A stretch of DNA of 64,000 nt from an uncultured Sphingomonadaceae bacterium (GCA_903871605.1 CAIQHF010000035.1:1-64000), one strand, 5' to 3'; shown: positions 16,974 through 26,909, counted from the stretch's first letter. Numbers and translations: made by a program. Notes: generated by a model not told the origin, from the letters alone.

Positions 16974-19445
16974 TCAACCATTCGCGCGCGGCAAATCCAT
17001 CCAGTCGTCTTCGGCGCCGATCGGCTCCCCGGGGGGGACGCCGACAGAGCGCGGCCGATCGGCGAGGAGCTTGTCCGTCTGCTGCGGATCCAGCAATTGC
17101 CGCGACAGGCTTGTTGCCCAGGCCTGCTCTGCCCGATCGCCATGCCGCCGTGTGAGGCTAGTCGCTATGTCATGCACCTTCTGGTCGAGCATCGCCGCCA
17201 CGTCGGGCGTGGTGCCGGGCTGGCGCGCCATCTGCGCCATCGTCACGATGGTACGATACGCGATGCGTCGCTGTAATGCGTCGGTCCGATCGGGCAGCGT
17301 CGCGGCGACGAGGCGATCGAGCGTCTCACCTACTCCCAAATCCTGCGCCTGAGCAGCGTGCTGGATCTCCAGCCGCTCGAGCCGGCTCGGCGCCAACAGC
17401 GTGTTGAGGGTCAAGGTTGCCGCGGCATCCGCGGCGACGAGCGGATCGAACACCGGCCCGCCGGCGGTCGCGAACAGCTCGGTGTCATACTGCCGATTCT
17501 CGCTGCCGTTGCGCGCCGCCGATAACAGCGGCAGCAGGGCCGTCGGCACGCGGAGCTGATCGGGCGACAGCGTTTCCAGCACCGCGACGAGCGCCGCACG
17601 CTGCCGGTCCGCCGCGACGGGCGATGATATCTCCTGCCCGCCGCCGTTGACGGCAGACGCAAAATCGACGCCCCCGATCGACTTGGCGGCGGCGTTGACC
17701 TGATAGCGATGCAGCAGCCAAATCGGTACAAAGCGCCGTCGCAGATCCGCGACGGGTTCGCCGGGCAACAGCGCGCCGAGCCCGAAGCGGTCGATCGCCG
17801 CGCGGCGTACCTGCATCAATCGGCCAAGCTCGGCGACAGGATCGTTCCCATCGTCCCAGAGGGCCCCCCATGGCTGAGCCGTCGCTGGGTTGCGGGCATT
17901 GTCATCCTGCACATAGCGCAACCCGTCCGCCATCGTCGCGGCGGCTATCCCGTCGGCCTCCGCATCATCCTTTGCGCCGTAGAGCCAGTCGACGGTCGCC
18001 TTGTCCCAGCGACCGATACCGGTCGAGTAGGCGCCTGACAGATCAGGGCGACCGTCGACGAGGCCGATACGCGGTCCCGGATAGTCCATGACCGAGGCCC
18101 GGTCCTGCGTGCTGGCGGCGAAATTGTGGGCGAAGCCAAGCGCATGGCCGACCTCGTGCGCGCCAAGCTGCCGTAGCCGCGCAAGCGCGACCTGCACGGG
18201 GTCGTTCGGACCGCCCGTGCCGGTCTTGTCGGCGCCGACGAGGCTCTGGAAGATCAGGATGTCTTGCCGCACGCGCTCCGAGCCGAGGACGACCAGACCT
18301 TTCACGATCTCCCCGGTGCGCGGATCGACGATCGCCTGCCCGTAGGACCATCCGCGCGTTGCCCGGTCCACCCAGTTGACGACATTGTAGCGCGCGTCGA
18401 GCGGGTCGACGCCGAGCGGTAGCAGTTCGGCGCGGAAGGCGTCGACATAGCCTGCCGCGTCGAATGCCTGGCGCCACCAATTGATGCCCTCCAGAAGCGC
18501 CGAGCGGATCGGTTCGGGCGCACTGCGGTCGAGATAGAAGATAATCGGCTTCTTCACGGGCGAGCGCGGCGCCTGAGGGTCCGTCTTCTCGAGACGGAAG
18601 CGGATCGCGACGTCGCGCACCACGTCCTGCCCCAGCGGCCTCCCGTAGTCTATCGACTGCGTTGGAGCGATTCCTCCGATCCGGGCGTCGAATGAGCGCG
18701 GGACGAAGCCGGGGGCCGGCAGGCGGACGAAGCTGTGATGCACCGTGAAGGTCACCGCATGCGGATCCGGCGCGATATTGTCGACCTCGTCGCCCGGCTT
18801 GTCGGACGTGTAGGTCTGGATGGCGTCAACCTCCAGATTGTCCGGGAAGAGCTTGAGCGAGGCAGGATCGGCGATGCTGCGCTTGTCGTCGAGTTTAAAT
18901 CCCTTGCCAGCGCCCTGCGGCGATGCGCCCGTGCCCAGCGTGTCGTCTTCCTGGCCCAGCGACCGGGCGATCCCAATGGTGTCTGTGGCAAGGAACGGCG
19001 CGATGTCCACCGTGATCCGTCCGTCCGGCAGCGGCACCGCGTCGCCCATCCAGACGGTCGAGATCGCGAAATCGTCGCTTGCGCTGGCTTGCCCGGCAGG
19101 CGGCCGGAAACGCGGGTTCTCGTATTGGATCGCGACCTTTCCGCCGATCACGCGGAAGGCGAGGATTTGGGTCTCGCCGATCCGGCCGCGGTCGAGCATA
19201 GTCGGCGCCGCGCCAAGCCCGGTACGAAGCGCAACCGTGTAAAGGTAACGCGCGGCCACGCCGTCCGCGCCCGCTGGCGGAAGTGTGAGGACGATCTTGC
19301 CCTTGGCCTTTGCGACATGAACGGGGAGCAGCCCGTCCAGCGCCACCGAGTCTTCGATCGGCGATGCCTTACTGGATGGCGGGGGCGCGGCAAGGACCGG
19401 TGCACTCATGAGCAAGCACACTGCTATGGATCGAGATATGCGCAA
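16974..19445 (-). CDS. Secreted zinc-dependent metalloprotease (DUF5117/DUF4953 type)
   Basis: Large exported zinc protease of about 823 aa. After a signal peptide (RISRSIAVCLLMSAPVLA), a DUF5118/DUF5117 region covers about residues 40-330 with LDGLLPVHVAKAKGKIVLTL, YENPRF, DIAPFLATDTIG and VHHSFVRLP. The catalytic domain near residue 430 has HEVGHALGFAHNF, the extended HExxHxxGxxH zinc site, and VMDYPGP as the Met-turn. This family resembles peptidases encoded near TonB receptors and is thought to act in the periplasm or outside the cell. Start choice: TTG 19445 places the signal peptide at the N-terminus; the frame is open to 19619 but that extension looks non-coding. An ATG 12 codons downstream would break the signal peptide. 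Confidence 0.82.
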   Translation of the reverse strand: MRISRSIAVCLLMSAPVLAAPPPSSKASPIEDSVALDGLLPVHVAKAKGKIVLTLPPAGADGVAARYLYTVALRTGLGAAPTMLDRGRIGETQILAFRVIGGKVAIQYENPRFRPPAGQASASDDFAISTVWMGDAVPLPDGRITVDIAPFLATDTIGIARSLGQEDDTLGTGASPQGAGKGFKLDDKRSIADPASLKLFPDNLEVDAIQTYTSDKPGDEVDNIAPDPHAVTFTVHHSFVRLPAPGFVPRSFDARIGGIAPTQSIDYGRPLGQDVVRDVAIRFRLEKTDPQAPRSPVKKPIIFYLDRSAPEPIRSALLEGINWWRQAFDAAGYVDAFRAELLPLGVDPLDARYNVVNWVDRATRGWSYGQAIVDPRTGEIVKGLVVLGSERVRQDILIFQSLVGADKTGTGGPNDPVQVALARLRQLGAHEVGHALGFAHNFAASTQDRASVMDYPGPRIGLVDGRPDLSGAYSTGIGRWDKATVDWLYGAKDDAEADGIAAATMADGLRYVQDDNARNPATAQPWGALWDDGNDPVAELGRLMQVRRAAIDRFGLGALLPGEPVADLRRRFVPIWLLHRYQVNAAAKSIGGVDFASAVNGGGQEISSPVAADRQRAALVAVLETLSPDQLRVPTALLPLLSAARNGSENRQYDTELFATAGGPVFDPLVAADAAATLTLNTLLAPSRLERLEIQHAAQAQDLGVGETLDRLVAATLPDRTDALQRRIAYRTIVTMAQMARQPGTTPDVAAMLDQKVHDIATSLTRRHGDRAEQAWATSLSRQLLDPQQTDKLLADRPRSVGVPPGEPIGAEDDWMDLPRANG

Positions 19446-19926
19446 CCTACTGTCCCGTTGGATCGATGCGTTATCTTGGCGGCCGGCCAACAGCGAGGCA
19501 AGCACGCGAAAGCGCGGCGACGCGGATCGGTCGCTGGAGGTGCGGGAGCGTTCGCTGGCTCTGGGCGGCAGATTAGCGATCGCACGAGCCAATCCCGCCG
19601 AGCAGGTGTCGGCCAGCAATCTAGGGCCCCCACTCGTTTCCGGCGATATTGCGGTACTGAATGAATAGCGGCGCCTTTCAGCCGCCTGCCCGCGCCCGTG
19701 AACGGGTTAGACCAACCCAATAAGTTTGAACCTGAATGGACGGCAGAAGTCGGAAAGCGCAAAAGTGCCTCTGAACGGCAGGTCATGGGTCATCTGCGCA
19801 TGAATAGAGGCAGGGTCGCCACCATTGAGGTCGTTGAACGAGGGTCATAGGTGCACATCTTCCGTCAGCGTCCGCTGATCGCAACTGTGTGCTAGGTATG
19901 CGCCTGACGGTATGTTGGGGAAAGCG
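19446..19926. other. Gene-free stretch
   Basis: No supported gene. Around 19731-19772 the sequence (cctgaatggacggcagaagtcgg) resembles the segment near 16761-16780 (ctgaatggacgtcggaagttgg), another trace of dispersed degenerate repeats. The remainder shows nothing recognisable. Confidence 0.35.
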
Positions 19927-20085
19927 ATGACAATTCAGGACGAACGCAAGCATCGCATATCTCTATGGAACGACCTGCGGTCTCTGCCACCAGCTGACAT
20001 CACTCCTGCATATCTGCGGGAGCGCGGAATCTATGGCGGAATGCAGGGTATCCGCAGCGCACCTTCCTCGTCGAAGCGGGAGTGA
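19927..20085 (+). CDS. Small 52-aa reading frame, probable gene remnant
   Basis: Short frame starting MTIQDERKHRISLWNDLRS and containing TPAYLRERGIYGG. The composition is protein-like (mixed charge, few rare codons), and the LRERGIYGGMQGI segment looks like the start of a longer globular protein rather than a complete one, so it may be the 5' remnant of a lost gene. It ends 4 bp before the ATG of the PepSY gene, so if transcribed it would be translationally coupled to it. No product can be named. Confidence 0.4.
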   Translation: MTIQDERKHRISLWNDLRSLPPADITPAYLRERGIYGGMQGIRSAPSSSKRE

Positions 20086-20089
20086 AGCT

Positions 20090-21430
20090 ATGAGCGTCCA
20101 TGCCCCTGGCATCCGTTGGTACAATGCCGTCTGGCGCTGGCATTTCTATGCCGCGCTGTTCTGCATCCCGTTCGTGATCTGGCTCGCCTGCACCGGTTCG
20201 ATCTATCTGTGGCGTCCACAGATTGAAGCGCTGCTTGATCGTCCCTATGACAATCTTGCCACCAGTGGCCCGGTCGCTTCGGCCGACGCGCAGGTCGCCG
20301 CCGCCCTGAAGGCGGTGCCCGGCGGTACGCTCCACGGGTATGTCCTGCCCGATGCGCCGGACCATGCGGTCCGCATTCTTGTTGCGGTGCATGGCGAGGA
20401 TAAGCGGGTCTATGTCGATCCTCGCGGCCTCGCCATCCTCAAGGTGGTGACCGAGGAGAAGCGGCCGATGCGGATGATCTTTCATCTGCACGGCGAACTG
20501 CTAGCTGGCGCCGTCGGCAGCTATCTGGTCGAGACCGCTGCTTGCTGGGCAATCGTGATGATCCTGACCGGCCTCTATCTCTGGTGGCCGCGCGGCCGGA
20601 GGGGCTTGGCTGGCGTGCTCTATCCGCGTCTCAAAGGGGGTGGCCGCATCTTTTGGCGCGACATCCACGCGACCGCCGGCATCTGGGTGTCGGTCCTCGC
20701 GCTCGGCCTGATCCTGACCGGTCTGCCCTGGGCCAAGGGCTGGGGCAGCTATCTGACCGAGGTGCGCACGCTCACCGGCACCACGCGTGGCCCGGTCGAT
20801 TGGACGATCGGCGGCAAGGCGCCCAAGCAGGATGCGATGCTCGGCGACCATGCCGGGCATGGCGGGATGGCGATGCCGACGCCGCCGCTCGTACCGGGTG
20901 AATTGGAACGCGTCACAGCCACGGTCCGGCCGCAGGATGTGGCGGCACCGGTGCTGATCTCGCCGCCCAAGCATCGCGGCTCGCCGTGGACCATCGCCTC
21001 GGACGCGGCGGACCGACCGCTTCGAAGCGACCTCAAGATCGATGGAGCAACCGGCAGGCTGATCAGCCGGACCGATTTCGATCAGCGGCACTGGATCGAT
21101 CGGGCGATCGGATACGGCGTAGCGGTTCACGAGGGCGCGTTTTTCGGGATCGCGAACCAGATACTCGGGACGCTTACGGCGCTCTTCCTTGTCATCCTCG
21201 CGGTTTCCGGCGCCGTGATGTGGTGGCGGCGACGTCCGGTCGGTTTGCTCGGTGCGCCCATCCCGCTCGGCCGCCCGCGCTTCGGCGTTGGGCTGATCGC
21301 GGCAATCGTGGCGCTCGGCATATATCTTCCGATGTTCGGCGCCACTCTTGTCGCCGTGCTCGTGATCGAACGCGCGGTCCTTGCACGGTTCGCCGCTTCA
21401 CGTGATTGGCTGAATCTGCGGCCAGTCTGA
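20090..21430 (+). CDS. PepSY-associated TM protein (iron-regulated membrane protein type)
   Basis: Inner-membrane protein of 446 aa in the PepSY_TM family. There are four hydrophobic segments: residues about 17-37 (FYAALFCIPFVIWLACTGSIYLW), 145-170, 200-220 and 355-385, plus a C-terminal pair. Conserved features are WHFYAALFCIPF, HLHGELLAG, WWPRGRRGLAG, WRDIHATAGIW and a late AVHEGAFFGI. Members commonly sit beside TonB receptors and are proposed to act in ferric-siderophore reduction or handling; here the neighbour is the secreted metalloprotease. ATG 20090 is supported by GGGAG 7 nt upstream. Confidence 0.87.
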   Translation: MSVHAPGIRWYNAVWRWHFYAALFCIPFVIWLACTGSIYLWRPQIEALLDRPYDNLATSGPVASADAQVAAALKAVPGGTLHGYVLPDAPDHAVRILVAVHGEDKRVYVDPRGLAILKVVTEEKRPMRMIFHLHGELLAGAVGSYLVETAACWAIVMILTGLYLWWPRGRRGLAGVLYPRLKGGGRIFWRDIHATAGIWVSVLALGLILTGLPWAKGWGSYLTEVRTLTGTTRGPVDWTIGGKAPKQDAMLGDHAGHGGMAMPTPPLVPGELERVTATVRPQDVAAPVLISPPKHRGSPWTIASDAADRPLRSDLKIDGATGRLISRTDFDQRHWIDRAIGYGVAVHEGAFFGIANQILGTLTALFLVILAVSGAVMWWRRRPVGLLGAPIPLGRPRFGVGLIAAIVALGIYLPMFGATLVAVLVIERAVLARFAASRDWLNLRPV

Positions 21431-21432
21431 TC

Positions 21433-21461
21433 GCGGGGAACGGTAATGGCCGGTTCCCCGC
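21433..21461 (+). terminator. Hairpin after the PepSY gene
   Basis: Perfect 9-bp stem (gcggggaac / gttccccgc) beginning 2 bp after the PepSY stop codon, with an 11-nt loop and no T tract. A likely transcript end. Confidence 0.5.
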
Positions 21462-21655
21462 CTCCGATGCCAAACCCGCCGTCGACTGGGTCCCGAAGCC
21501 AAGCTGTTGCGAGGCGTCAGCAGTCGACCATCATAAGACATTTGCCGTTAGGAACATCAACGCCCTGCTTCGACCTAAGCGGCCGATCGTTTCACCCAGT
21601 GGATCTGTTTGCTATCGGCCGGATAAAGCACGGAACAGCAAAAAAAGCGCGCCGC

Positions 21656-24600
21656 TTACCGGTGGTCCCCAGCAGCGCTCGAAGATCTTGTGTCGCTCCG
21701 AATGATCCAATTGTAGAGACTGGGCAGCAGCACCAACGTCAGCAAAGTGGAGGTGACGATCCCGCCGATCACGACGGTGGCGAGCGGGCGCTGCACCTCG
21801 GCCCCGGCTCCGGTCGCGATCGCCATTGGAACGAAGCCGATCGACGCGACCAAAGCCGTCGACAGCACCGGACGCAAGCGATCTCGCGCGCCCTGTCGCA
21901 CCGCATCGTCGATCGACAAGGCGTCCCCCTCGCGGCCGTCGCGCAGGCCGTTGATATGATCGACGAGAACGAGCCCGTTGAGCATGGCGATGCCTGACAA
22001 GGCGATAAAGCCGATCGCGGCGGTGATCGAGAATGGCAGTCCACGCAGCCATAAGGCGAGCACGCCCCCGGTCACGGCGAAGGGGATGCCGGTATAGACG
22101 ATCGCCGCCTCCTTCACGCTGCGCAGCGCGGCATAGACGAGCGCGAAGATCAGCAGCAGCGTCACGGGCACGATGATCGACAATCGCCTTTGCGCCGCTT
22201 CCAACTGATGGATCTGGCCACCGAACTCGATACGGTAGCCGGGCGGTAGCTTGACCTGGCTTTCGACCGCGGCCTGGGCCTTCTTCACGTAGCCGGCAAG
22301 ATCGCTGGTCGAGAGACTGACCATCAGCGCCGCACGTCGCTTGCCCTCGTCATGCTGGATCGGCTCGACGATCGGCGCCTCTTTCAACTTGGCAACGCGG
22401 GCCAGCGGAACCATGCCATAGTCGCCGACGCGAAGCGGCAAGGCCAGGATGGCTGCCGGATTGGCGCGCAGATCTTCCGGCATCCGGATGACGATCATGT
22501 GACGCGCTTCTCCTTCCGGGATGAAGCCGACCTCGGCGCCGGCGATGGCGTCGGTTATGGCTTTGTTGACCTCCTGCGTGCCCAGCCCGAGCCGGAGCAA
22601 GGCGGCGTGATCGAGTTCGACCACTACGCTCTTCGGCCGGCCCGCGGTTTCGAAGTCGACGCTCTGGGTGCCGGGCATCTTCTCCAGGATTGCCTTGGCC
22701 TTCGCCGCCGCTTTCTCGAGTATGTCGTAATTCTCGCCATAGATCTTGACCGCGACGTCGGCTCGAACACCCTCCAGCATCTCGTTGAAGCGCATCTCTA
22801 TCGGCTGCGCGAACTCGAAACGCTGGCCGCCATAGATATGCTGGGCGACCTTCTGGATGCCGGCGTTCAGTTCGTCCTTGGTCCGGGGCTTGCCGTCGCC
22901 ATGCGGCCAATCCTTTTCCGGCGAATAGAAGATATAGAGGTCGTTCTCATTCGGCGGCATCGGGTCGGTCGCCACTTCGCTCGTGCCGATACGCGAGAAT
23001 GTGTGGGTGATCTGGGGGAATTGCTCGCGAATGGCGCGCTCGGTCGCCTGCTCGATCGCGAGACTGCGTTCGAGCGACATGCCGACGGGCTTGTACACCA
23101 TCGCGGTGATCGACCCTTCGTCGAGCTGCGGGGTGAATTGCGAGCCAAGCGACTTGAACACCATGAAGGTTGCGGCGAGCAACACCACGGCGCCGATCAC
23201 CAGGAAAAACGGATGGCCGAGCGCCCGTTCGAGCGTGGGTGCATAGCCGCGCTCGGCGTAGCCGATCAGACCCTTGTGGCGACTGTCGTCCTGCGCGCTT
23301 GCGGGCGCGCGCAGCAGCCATGCCGAGAGCGCGGGCACGATCGTAAAGGTCCATGCGAGGCCGGCGACGATCGCCAGCATCACCGCCTGCGCCATAGGCT
23401 GGAAAAGCTTGCCCTCGACGCCGCTGAGGCTCAGCACAGGCACATAGACGAGCGCGATGATCGCTATGCCGAACAGCGTCGGGCGTGCCACCATCTGCGC
23501 GGCACGGGCGATCGTCTCCCGCTTTTCCTCTTCGTTCAACTCCTCCCCCGTCTCGCGTCGTTGGTCGGCGAGCAGACGAAGGCTGTTTTCGACCACGACG
23601 ATGGCGCCATCGACGATCAGCCCGAAATCGAGGGCGCCGAGGCTCATGAGATTGCCGGATAGCCCGATCGCATGCATTCCCGAGACGGTGACAAGAAACG
23701 CGAGCGGGATCACCAGCGCGACGATCAACGCTGCCCGCCAATTGCCCATCACGATCAGCAGCACGATGGCGACCAGCAGCGCGCCCTCGCCGAGATTGCG
23801 CTCGACGGTATGGATCGTGCGGTCGACCAGGTCGGCGCGGCTATATTGCTCGTGGATCACCATCCCCTTCGGCAAGGCCGCTTGGACGCCTGGGAGTGCA
23901 TCGTGGACCCGCAATGCCACCTGCCGGCTATTCTGGCCGACCAGCATCATCACGGTGCCAAGTACCGTCTCGCGGCCATTCTGAGTGGCGGCGCCCTGGC
24001 GCGGCGCGGCGCCGATCGCGACCGTCGCAAGATCGCGGACCTGTAGAGGCAGCACGCCGGCTGCAAACTTTACCGGGATCGCCGCGATCTGCCCGGCGTC
24101 GGTCACGCGAGCGTCGGTGCGCACGGTGAAGCGTTCGGCGCCGCGGCTGATGATGCCACCGCCGGCATTGTCGACATTCTTACCGACCGCAGCGGCAAGC
24201 TCCGTTGCGGTGACGCCGTGCATGGTGAGCCTGGCAGGATCGGGCTCGACGACGAACTGCTGCTCGAGACCGCCGTTGGAATTGACGTCGGCGACGCCCT
24301 CAACCGCGCGCAGCAGCGGCCGCACCGTATATTCCTGCGCCTCGTACAACTCCATCAGCTGGCGCATGGGATCCATCCCGGCGGGCGGGCGCTTCCATTC
24401 GATCGTGTAATAATAGATTTCGCCAAGCCCTGTCGTGATGGGGGCCAGTTGCGGCGTGCTTCCCGCAGGCAGCTGATCCCGCACCGCGTTGAGCCGCTCG
24501 GTGACGAGCTGGCGCGCCTTCAACTGGTCGGTTCCGTCCTTGTAGAGCAGGGTGACCTGGCTGAGGCCGGTCTTCGTCAGCGAGCGGGTCTCGTCGAGCC

Positions 24601-24832
24601 CCGGCTGCCCTCCCATCGCGCGCTCGATCGGCAGGGTGACCAGACGCTCGGTATCCTCGGGCGCGAGCGCGGGCACCTGCGTGTTGATCTGGACCTGGAC
24701 GCCCGTAATGTCCGGGATGGCGTCGATCTGGAGGCTCGCGAACGACCAGAGGCCGATTGCGGCGACGAGCGCCGAAACCAGGATGACGGCCAGGCGATGA
24801 TGCGTCACCCAGCGAAGCAGGCGCGCTATCAT
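21656..24832 (-). CDS. czcA: CzcA-like heavy-metal efflux RND pump
   Basis: Proton-driven inner-membrane exporter of 1058 aa. It has the RND layout: TM1 in the first 30 residues (HHRLAVILVSALVAAIGLWSF), a large periplasmic loop, a TM2-TM6 block near 340-530, a second periplasmic loop and a final TM7-TM12 block. The TM4 signature is DFGLIVDGAIVVVEN at about residues 397-411, which matches the HME1 consensus DFGx3DGAx3VEN associated with Zn2+, Co2+ and Cd2+ export. ATG 24832 overlaps the stop of the outer-membrane gene by 4 bp (ATGA). The usual periplasmic adaptor CzcB is not encoded between them or nearby. Confidence 0.9.
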   Translation of the reverse strand: MIARLLRWVTHHRLAVILVSALVAAIGLWSFASLQIDAIPDITGVQVQINTQVPALAPEDTERLVTLPIERAMGGQPGLDETRSLTKTGLSQVTLLYKDGTDQLKARQLVTERLNAVRDQLPAGSTPQLAPITTGLGEIYYYTIEWKRPPAGMDPMRQLMELYEAQEYTVRPLLRAVEGVADVNSNGGLEQQFVVEPDPARLTMHGVTATELAAAVGKNVDNAGGGIISRGAERFTVRTDARVTDAGQIAAIPVKFAAGVLPLQVRDLATVAIGAAPRQGAATQNGRETVLGTVMMLVGQNSRQVALRVHDALPGVQAALPKGMVIHEQYSRADLVDRTIHTVERNLGEGALLVAIVLLIVMGNWRAALIVALVIPLAFLVTVSGMHAIGLSGNLMSLGALDFGLIVDGAIVVVENSLRLLADQRRETGEELNEEEKRETIARAAQMVARPTLFGIAIIALVYVPVLSLSGVEGKLFQPMAQAVMLAIVAGLAWTFTIVPALSAWLLRAPASAQDDSRHKGLIGYAERGYAPTLERALGHPFFLVIGAVVLLAATFMVFKSLGSQFTPQLDEGSITAMVYKPVGMSLERSLAIEQATERAIREQFPQITHTFSRIGTSEVATDPMPPNENDLYIFYSPEKDWPHGDGKPRTKDELNAGIQKVAQHIYGGQRFEFAQPIEMRFNEMLEGVRADVAVKIYGENYDILEKAAAKAKAILEKMPGTQSVDFETAGRPKSVVVELDHAALLRLGLGTQEVNKAITDAIAGAEVGFIPEGEARHMIVIRMPEDLRANPAAILALPLRVGDYGMVPLARVAKLKEAPIVEPIQHDEGKRRAALMVSLSTSDLAGYVKKAQAAVESQVKLPPGYRIEFGGQIHQLEAAQRRLSIIVPVTLLLIFALVYAALRSVKEAAIVYTGIPFAVTGGVLALWLRGLPFSITAAIGFIALSGIAMLNGLVLVDHINGLRDGREGDALSIDDAVRQGARDRLRPVLSTALVASIGFVPMAIATGAGAEVQRPLATVVIGGIVTSTLLTLVLLPSLYNWIIRSDTRSSSAAGDHR

Positions 24833-26127
24833 TGTCCGAGCGCTTCGCCGCCGTTCAACGCTTGCAGCTGGAGGAGCTCCTCCAGCGCCTCGCGCCGTGT
24901 GTCGAGCATCGCGTTGGTCGCGTCGATATAGGATTGCTGCATCTGGCTGTACGTCGTCAGCGGGATCGCGCCGAGGCGATAGTTGCGATCCGCTTCCTCC
25001 GCCGCATCGGCGAAGCTCTTCGGCGAGCTTGAACCCCACTGCGCAAGTGTCCGGCGCTTGGCCTCGTACTGCGCGGCCTGATCGAAGACGTCGCGCGCGA
25101 TACGACGCTCGGCGTTGATCAGCGTAGCATCGGCCTGAGCCTGCTTGCCCTGTTCCGCCGCCACATCGCCTGCCTGACGGTTCCAGATCGGCAGCGTCGT
25201 CGATACCCGAAGGCCATAGTTGGTCTCTGTCGTGTTCGACCGCTCGCGATCAAAATACGGGCCCACGCTGACGATGGGGATGCGGGACTTGCGCGCCAGG
25301 TCGACCCGGAGCCCCTGCTGCTCGAACTGCGCGCGAAGCGACTTGAGCTCGAAATTGTTTGCATCGGCATTGGCGGCAAGCGTTGCGCCCGGAGGAAGGT
25401 CAGGCAGCTTCATGTCGGGACGGATGATCCGGATCCGTTCGTCGAAAGGTGCTCCGCGAAGCTGATTGAGCTCGTAGAGCATCGAATTGGCTTCGGCATC
25501 GGCCGCCGCAGCACTGCGCTCGGCGCTGATCGCGCTGGCCTGCAAGGATGCGGCCTCCAGCCGAGGCGCGGGACCGGCCGGGTCACGCGAAACGATGACG
25601 CGCGCAAGCGTCCGCATGCGGGCGGCGACCGAGCGGGCGGCATTCGCCTTCTCGTCCGCCGCGAACAGGCCGTATCCCAATGTCCTCGCACGCGCCGCGA
25701 GCGTCGCGTCGAACTGCTGAAGACCGATCCGGGCCAGATCTATCTGGCGCTCGGCAATCGCGCGACGCAGCGCGACGCGACCCCCGAATTCGATCGGCTG
25801 GACGATCGACACCGCATAGGCTGGTCCGTCGCCAAGGGGGGCGCCGGTTCCCGGATCGTTTTCGCGACGCTGGCCGAATTCGACGACGGCCTCCGGATCG
25901 GCCCAGCGACCCGCGGCCTGACGTTCCACCTGTGCCGTTTCGATCTGGCGCTGATAAAATTGGCGTTCCGGATTGTTCGTGACGATGTTCTTGGCCAGGC
26001 TGTCGAGCGAAATGCCAGACGCGACCTGTGCCGAGGGTTGCGTCGGGATTTGCGCGGTGGCGGGCGCTGCGGCCATCACCAGGAGGATTGCGGCGATCCG
26101 CACGGCGGGTTCCTTCGCGAGTTGCAT
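24829..26127 (-). CDS. czcC: TolC/CzcC-like outer-membrane efflux protein
   Basis: Outer-membrane channel of 432 aa that would take substrate from the RND pump. It has a signal peptide ending MAAAPATAQ and two OEP repeats rich in long amphipathic helices, with SIVQPIEFGGRVALRRAIAERQI in the first and RVSTTLPIWNRQAGDV in the second, typical of CzcC-type proteins. The gene is first in the pair and overlaps czcA by 4 bp. It is divergent from the response regulator gene with a 107-bp control region between them. Confidence 0.88.
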   Translation of the reverse strand: MQLAKEPAVRIAAILLVMAAAPATAQIPTQPSAQVASGISLDSLAKNIVTNNPERQFYQRQIETAQVERQAAGRWADPEAVVEFGQRRENDPGTGAPLGDGPAYAVSIVQPIEFGGRVALRRAIAERQIDLARIGLQQFDATLAARARTLGYGLFAADEKANAARSVAARMRTLARVIVSRDPAGPAPRLEAASLQASAISAERSAAAADAEANSMLYELNQLRGAPFDERIRIIRPDMKLPDLPPGATLAANADANNFELKSLRAQFEQQGLRVDLARKSRIPIVSVGPYFDRERSNTTETNYGLRVSTTLPIWNRQAGDVAAEQGKQAQADATLINAERRIARDVFDQAAQYEAKRRTLAQWGSSSPKSFADAAEEADRNYRLGAIPLTTYSQMQQSYIDATNAMLDTRREALEELLQLQALNGGEALGQ

Positions 26128-26174
26128 TCGACCTTGGCTAGCCGGACGGTTAACGGCACGTCGACTAAATCCGT

Positions 26175-26189
26175 GTTCAGACTCTGAAC
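26175..26189. promoter_or_regulatory. Palindrome in the czcC / response-regulator intergenic region
   Basis: A 15-bp palindrome, gttcag-act-ctgaac, followed by a further ttcag at 26196-26200, lies between the divergent efflux and two-component genes. It is a candidate binding site for the adjacent OmpR-type regulator. Confidence 0.45.
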
Positions 26190-26234
26190 TGCTATTCAGT
26201 TGACGCCGGCGGATTTTCGAGGCGATCAGGTCCG

Positions 26235-26909
26235 GTGACGCACATCCTTCTCATCGAGGACGACGACGGAACGGCCAACGAGATCGTGCTCGAACTGGCC
26301 GATGGCGGCTACGGCGTGACACATCGCCACCTGGCCAAAGACGCGCTGGAAATCGCGCGAAACTGCGCCATCGACCTCATGATCGTCGACCGCCAGCTCC
26401 CCGATGGCGAAGGGCTTGACCTGATCGCGCAGTTGCGGCGCGACGGGTGCCGAACGCCCGCGCTCGTGCTCAGTGCATTAGGTAGCCTCGATGATCGGGT
26501 GCGCGGCCTGCGTGCCGGCGGCGACGACTATCTGCCCAAGCCGTTCGCCCTGATAGAACTGGTGGCAAGGGTAGAAGCACTACTGCGACGACCCAATGAG
26601 ACGAGGGATACGCGGCTATTGATTGGTCCGCTGGATCTTGATCTCCTTGCAGGTTCGGCAAGCCGCGCCGGCCGACCGCTCGGCCTGCTGCCGCGCGAAC
26701 TCAAGCTGCTCGAATATTTTGTCCGGCGCCCCGGCCGGATCGTCACCCGGTCGATGCTCCTCCAGGATGTGTGGGGCTATACGTTCGAGCCCAATAGCAA
26801 CGTCGTCGACGTGCATCTGGGTCGGCTGCGCCGCAAGGTGGATGCGGAAGGAGAAAACCAGCTGATCAGAAATGTGCGCGGCCAGGGCTATGTCTTCGAT
26901 GCATCGTAG
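26235..26909 (+). CDS. OmpR-family response regulator
   Basis: Two-component regulator of 224 aa. The receiver domain (1-115) has the acidic pocket IEDDDG, the phospho-acceptor Asp in LMIVDRQLP and the conserved Lys in YLPKPF. The winged-helix effector (130-222) shows LLPRELKLLEYFVRRPG, the recognition segment VVDVHLGRLRRKVD and GQGYVF. The start is GTG 26235. It overlaps the sensor kinase gene by 11 bp. Divergent placement from the Czc-like pump suggests control of metal efflux. Confidence 0.92.
   Translation: MTHILLIEDDDGTANEIVLELADGGYGVTHRHLAKDALEIARNCAIDLMIVDRQLPDGEGLDLIAQLRRDGCRTPALVLSALGSLDDRVRGLRAGGDDYLPKPFALIELVARVEALLRRPNETRDTRLLIGPLDLDLLAGSASRAGRPLGLLPRELKLLEYFVRRPGRIVTRSMLLQDVWGYTFEPNSNVVDVHLGRLRRKVDAEGENQLIRNVRGQGYVFDAS

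Noticed and set aside
22352-23662. 436-codon plus-strand frame
   Set aside because: Antisense shadow of the czcA-like gene; composition is typical of reversed RND coding sequence.
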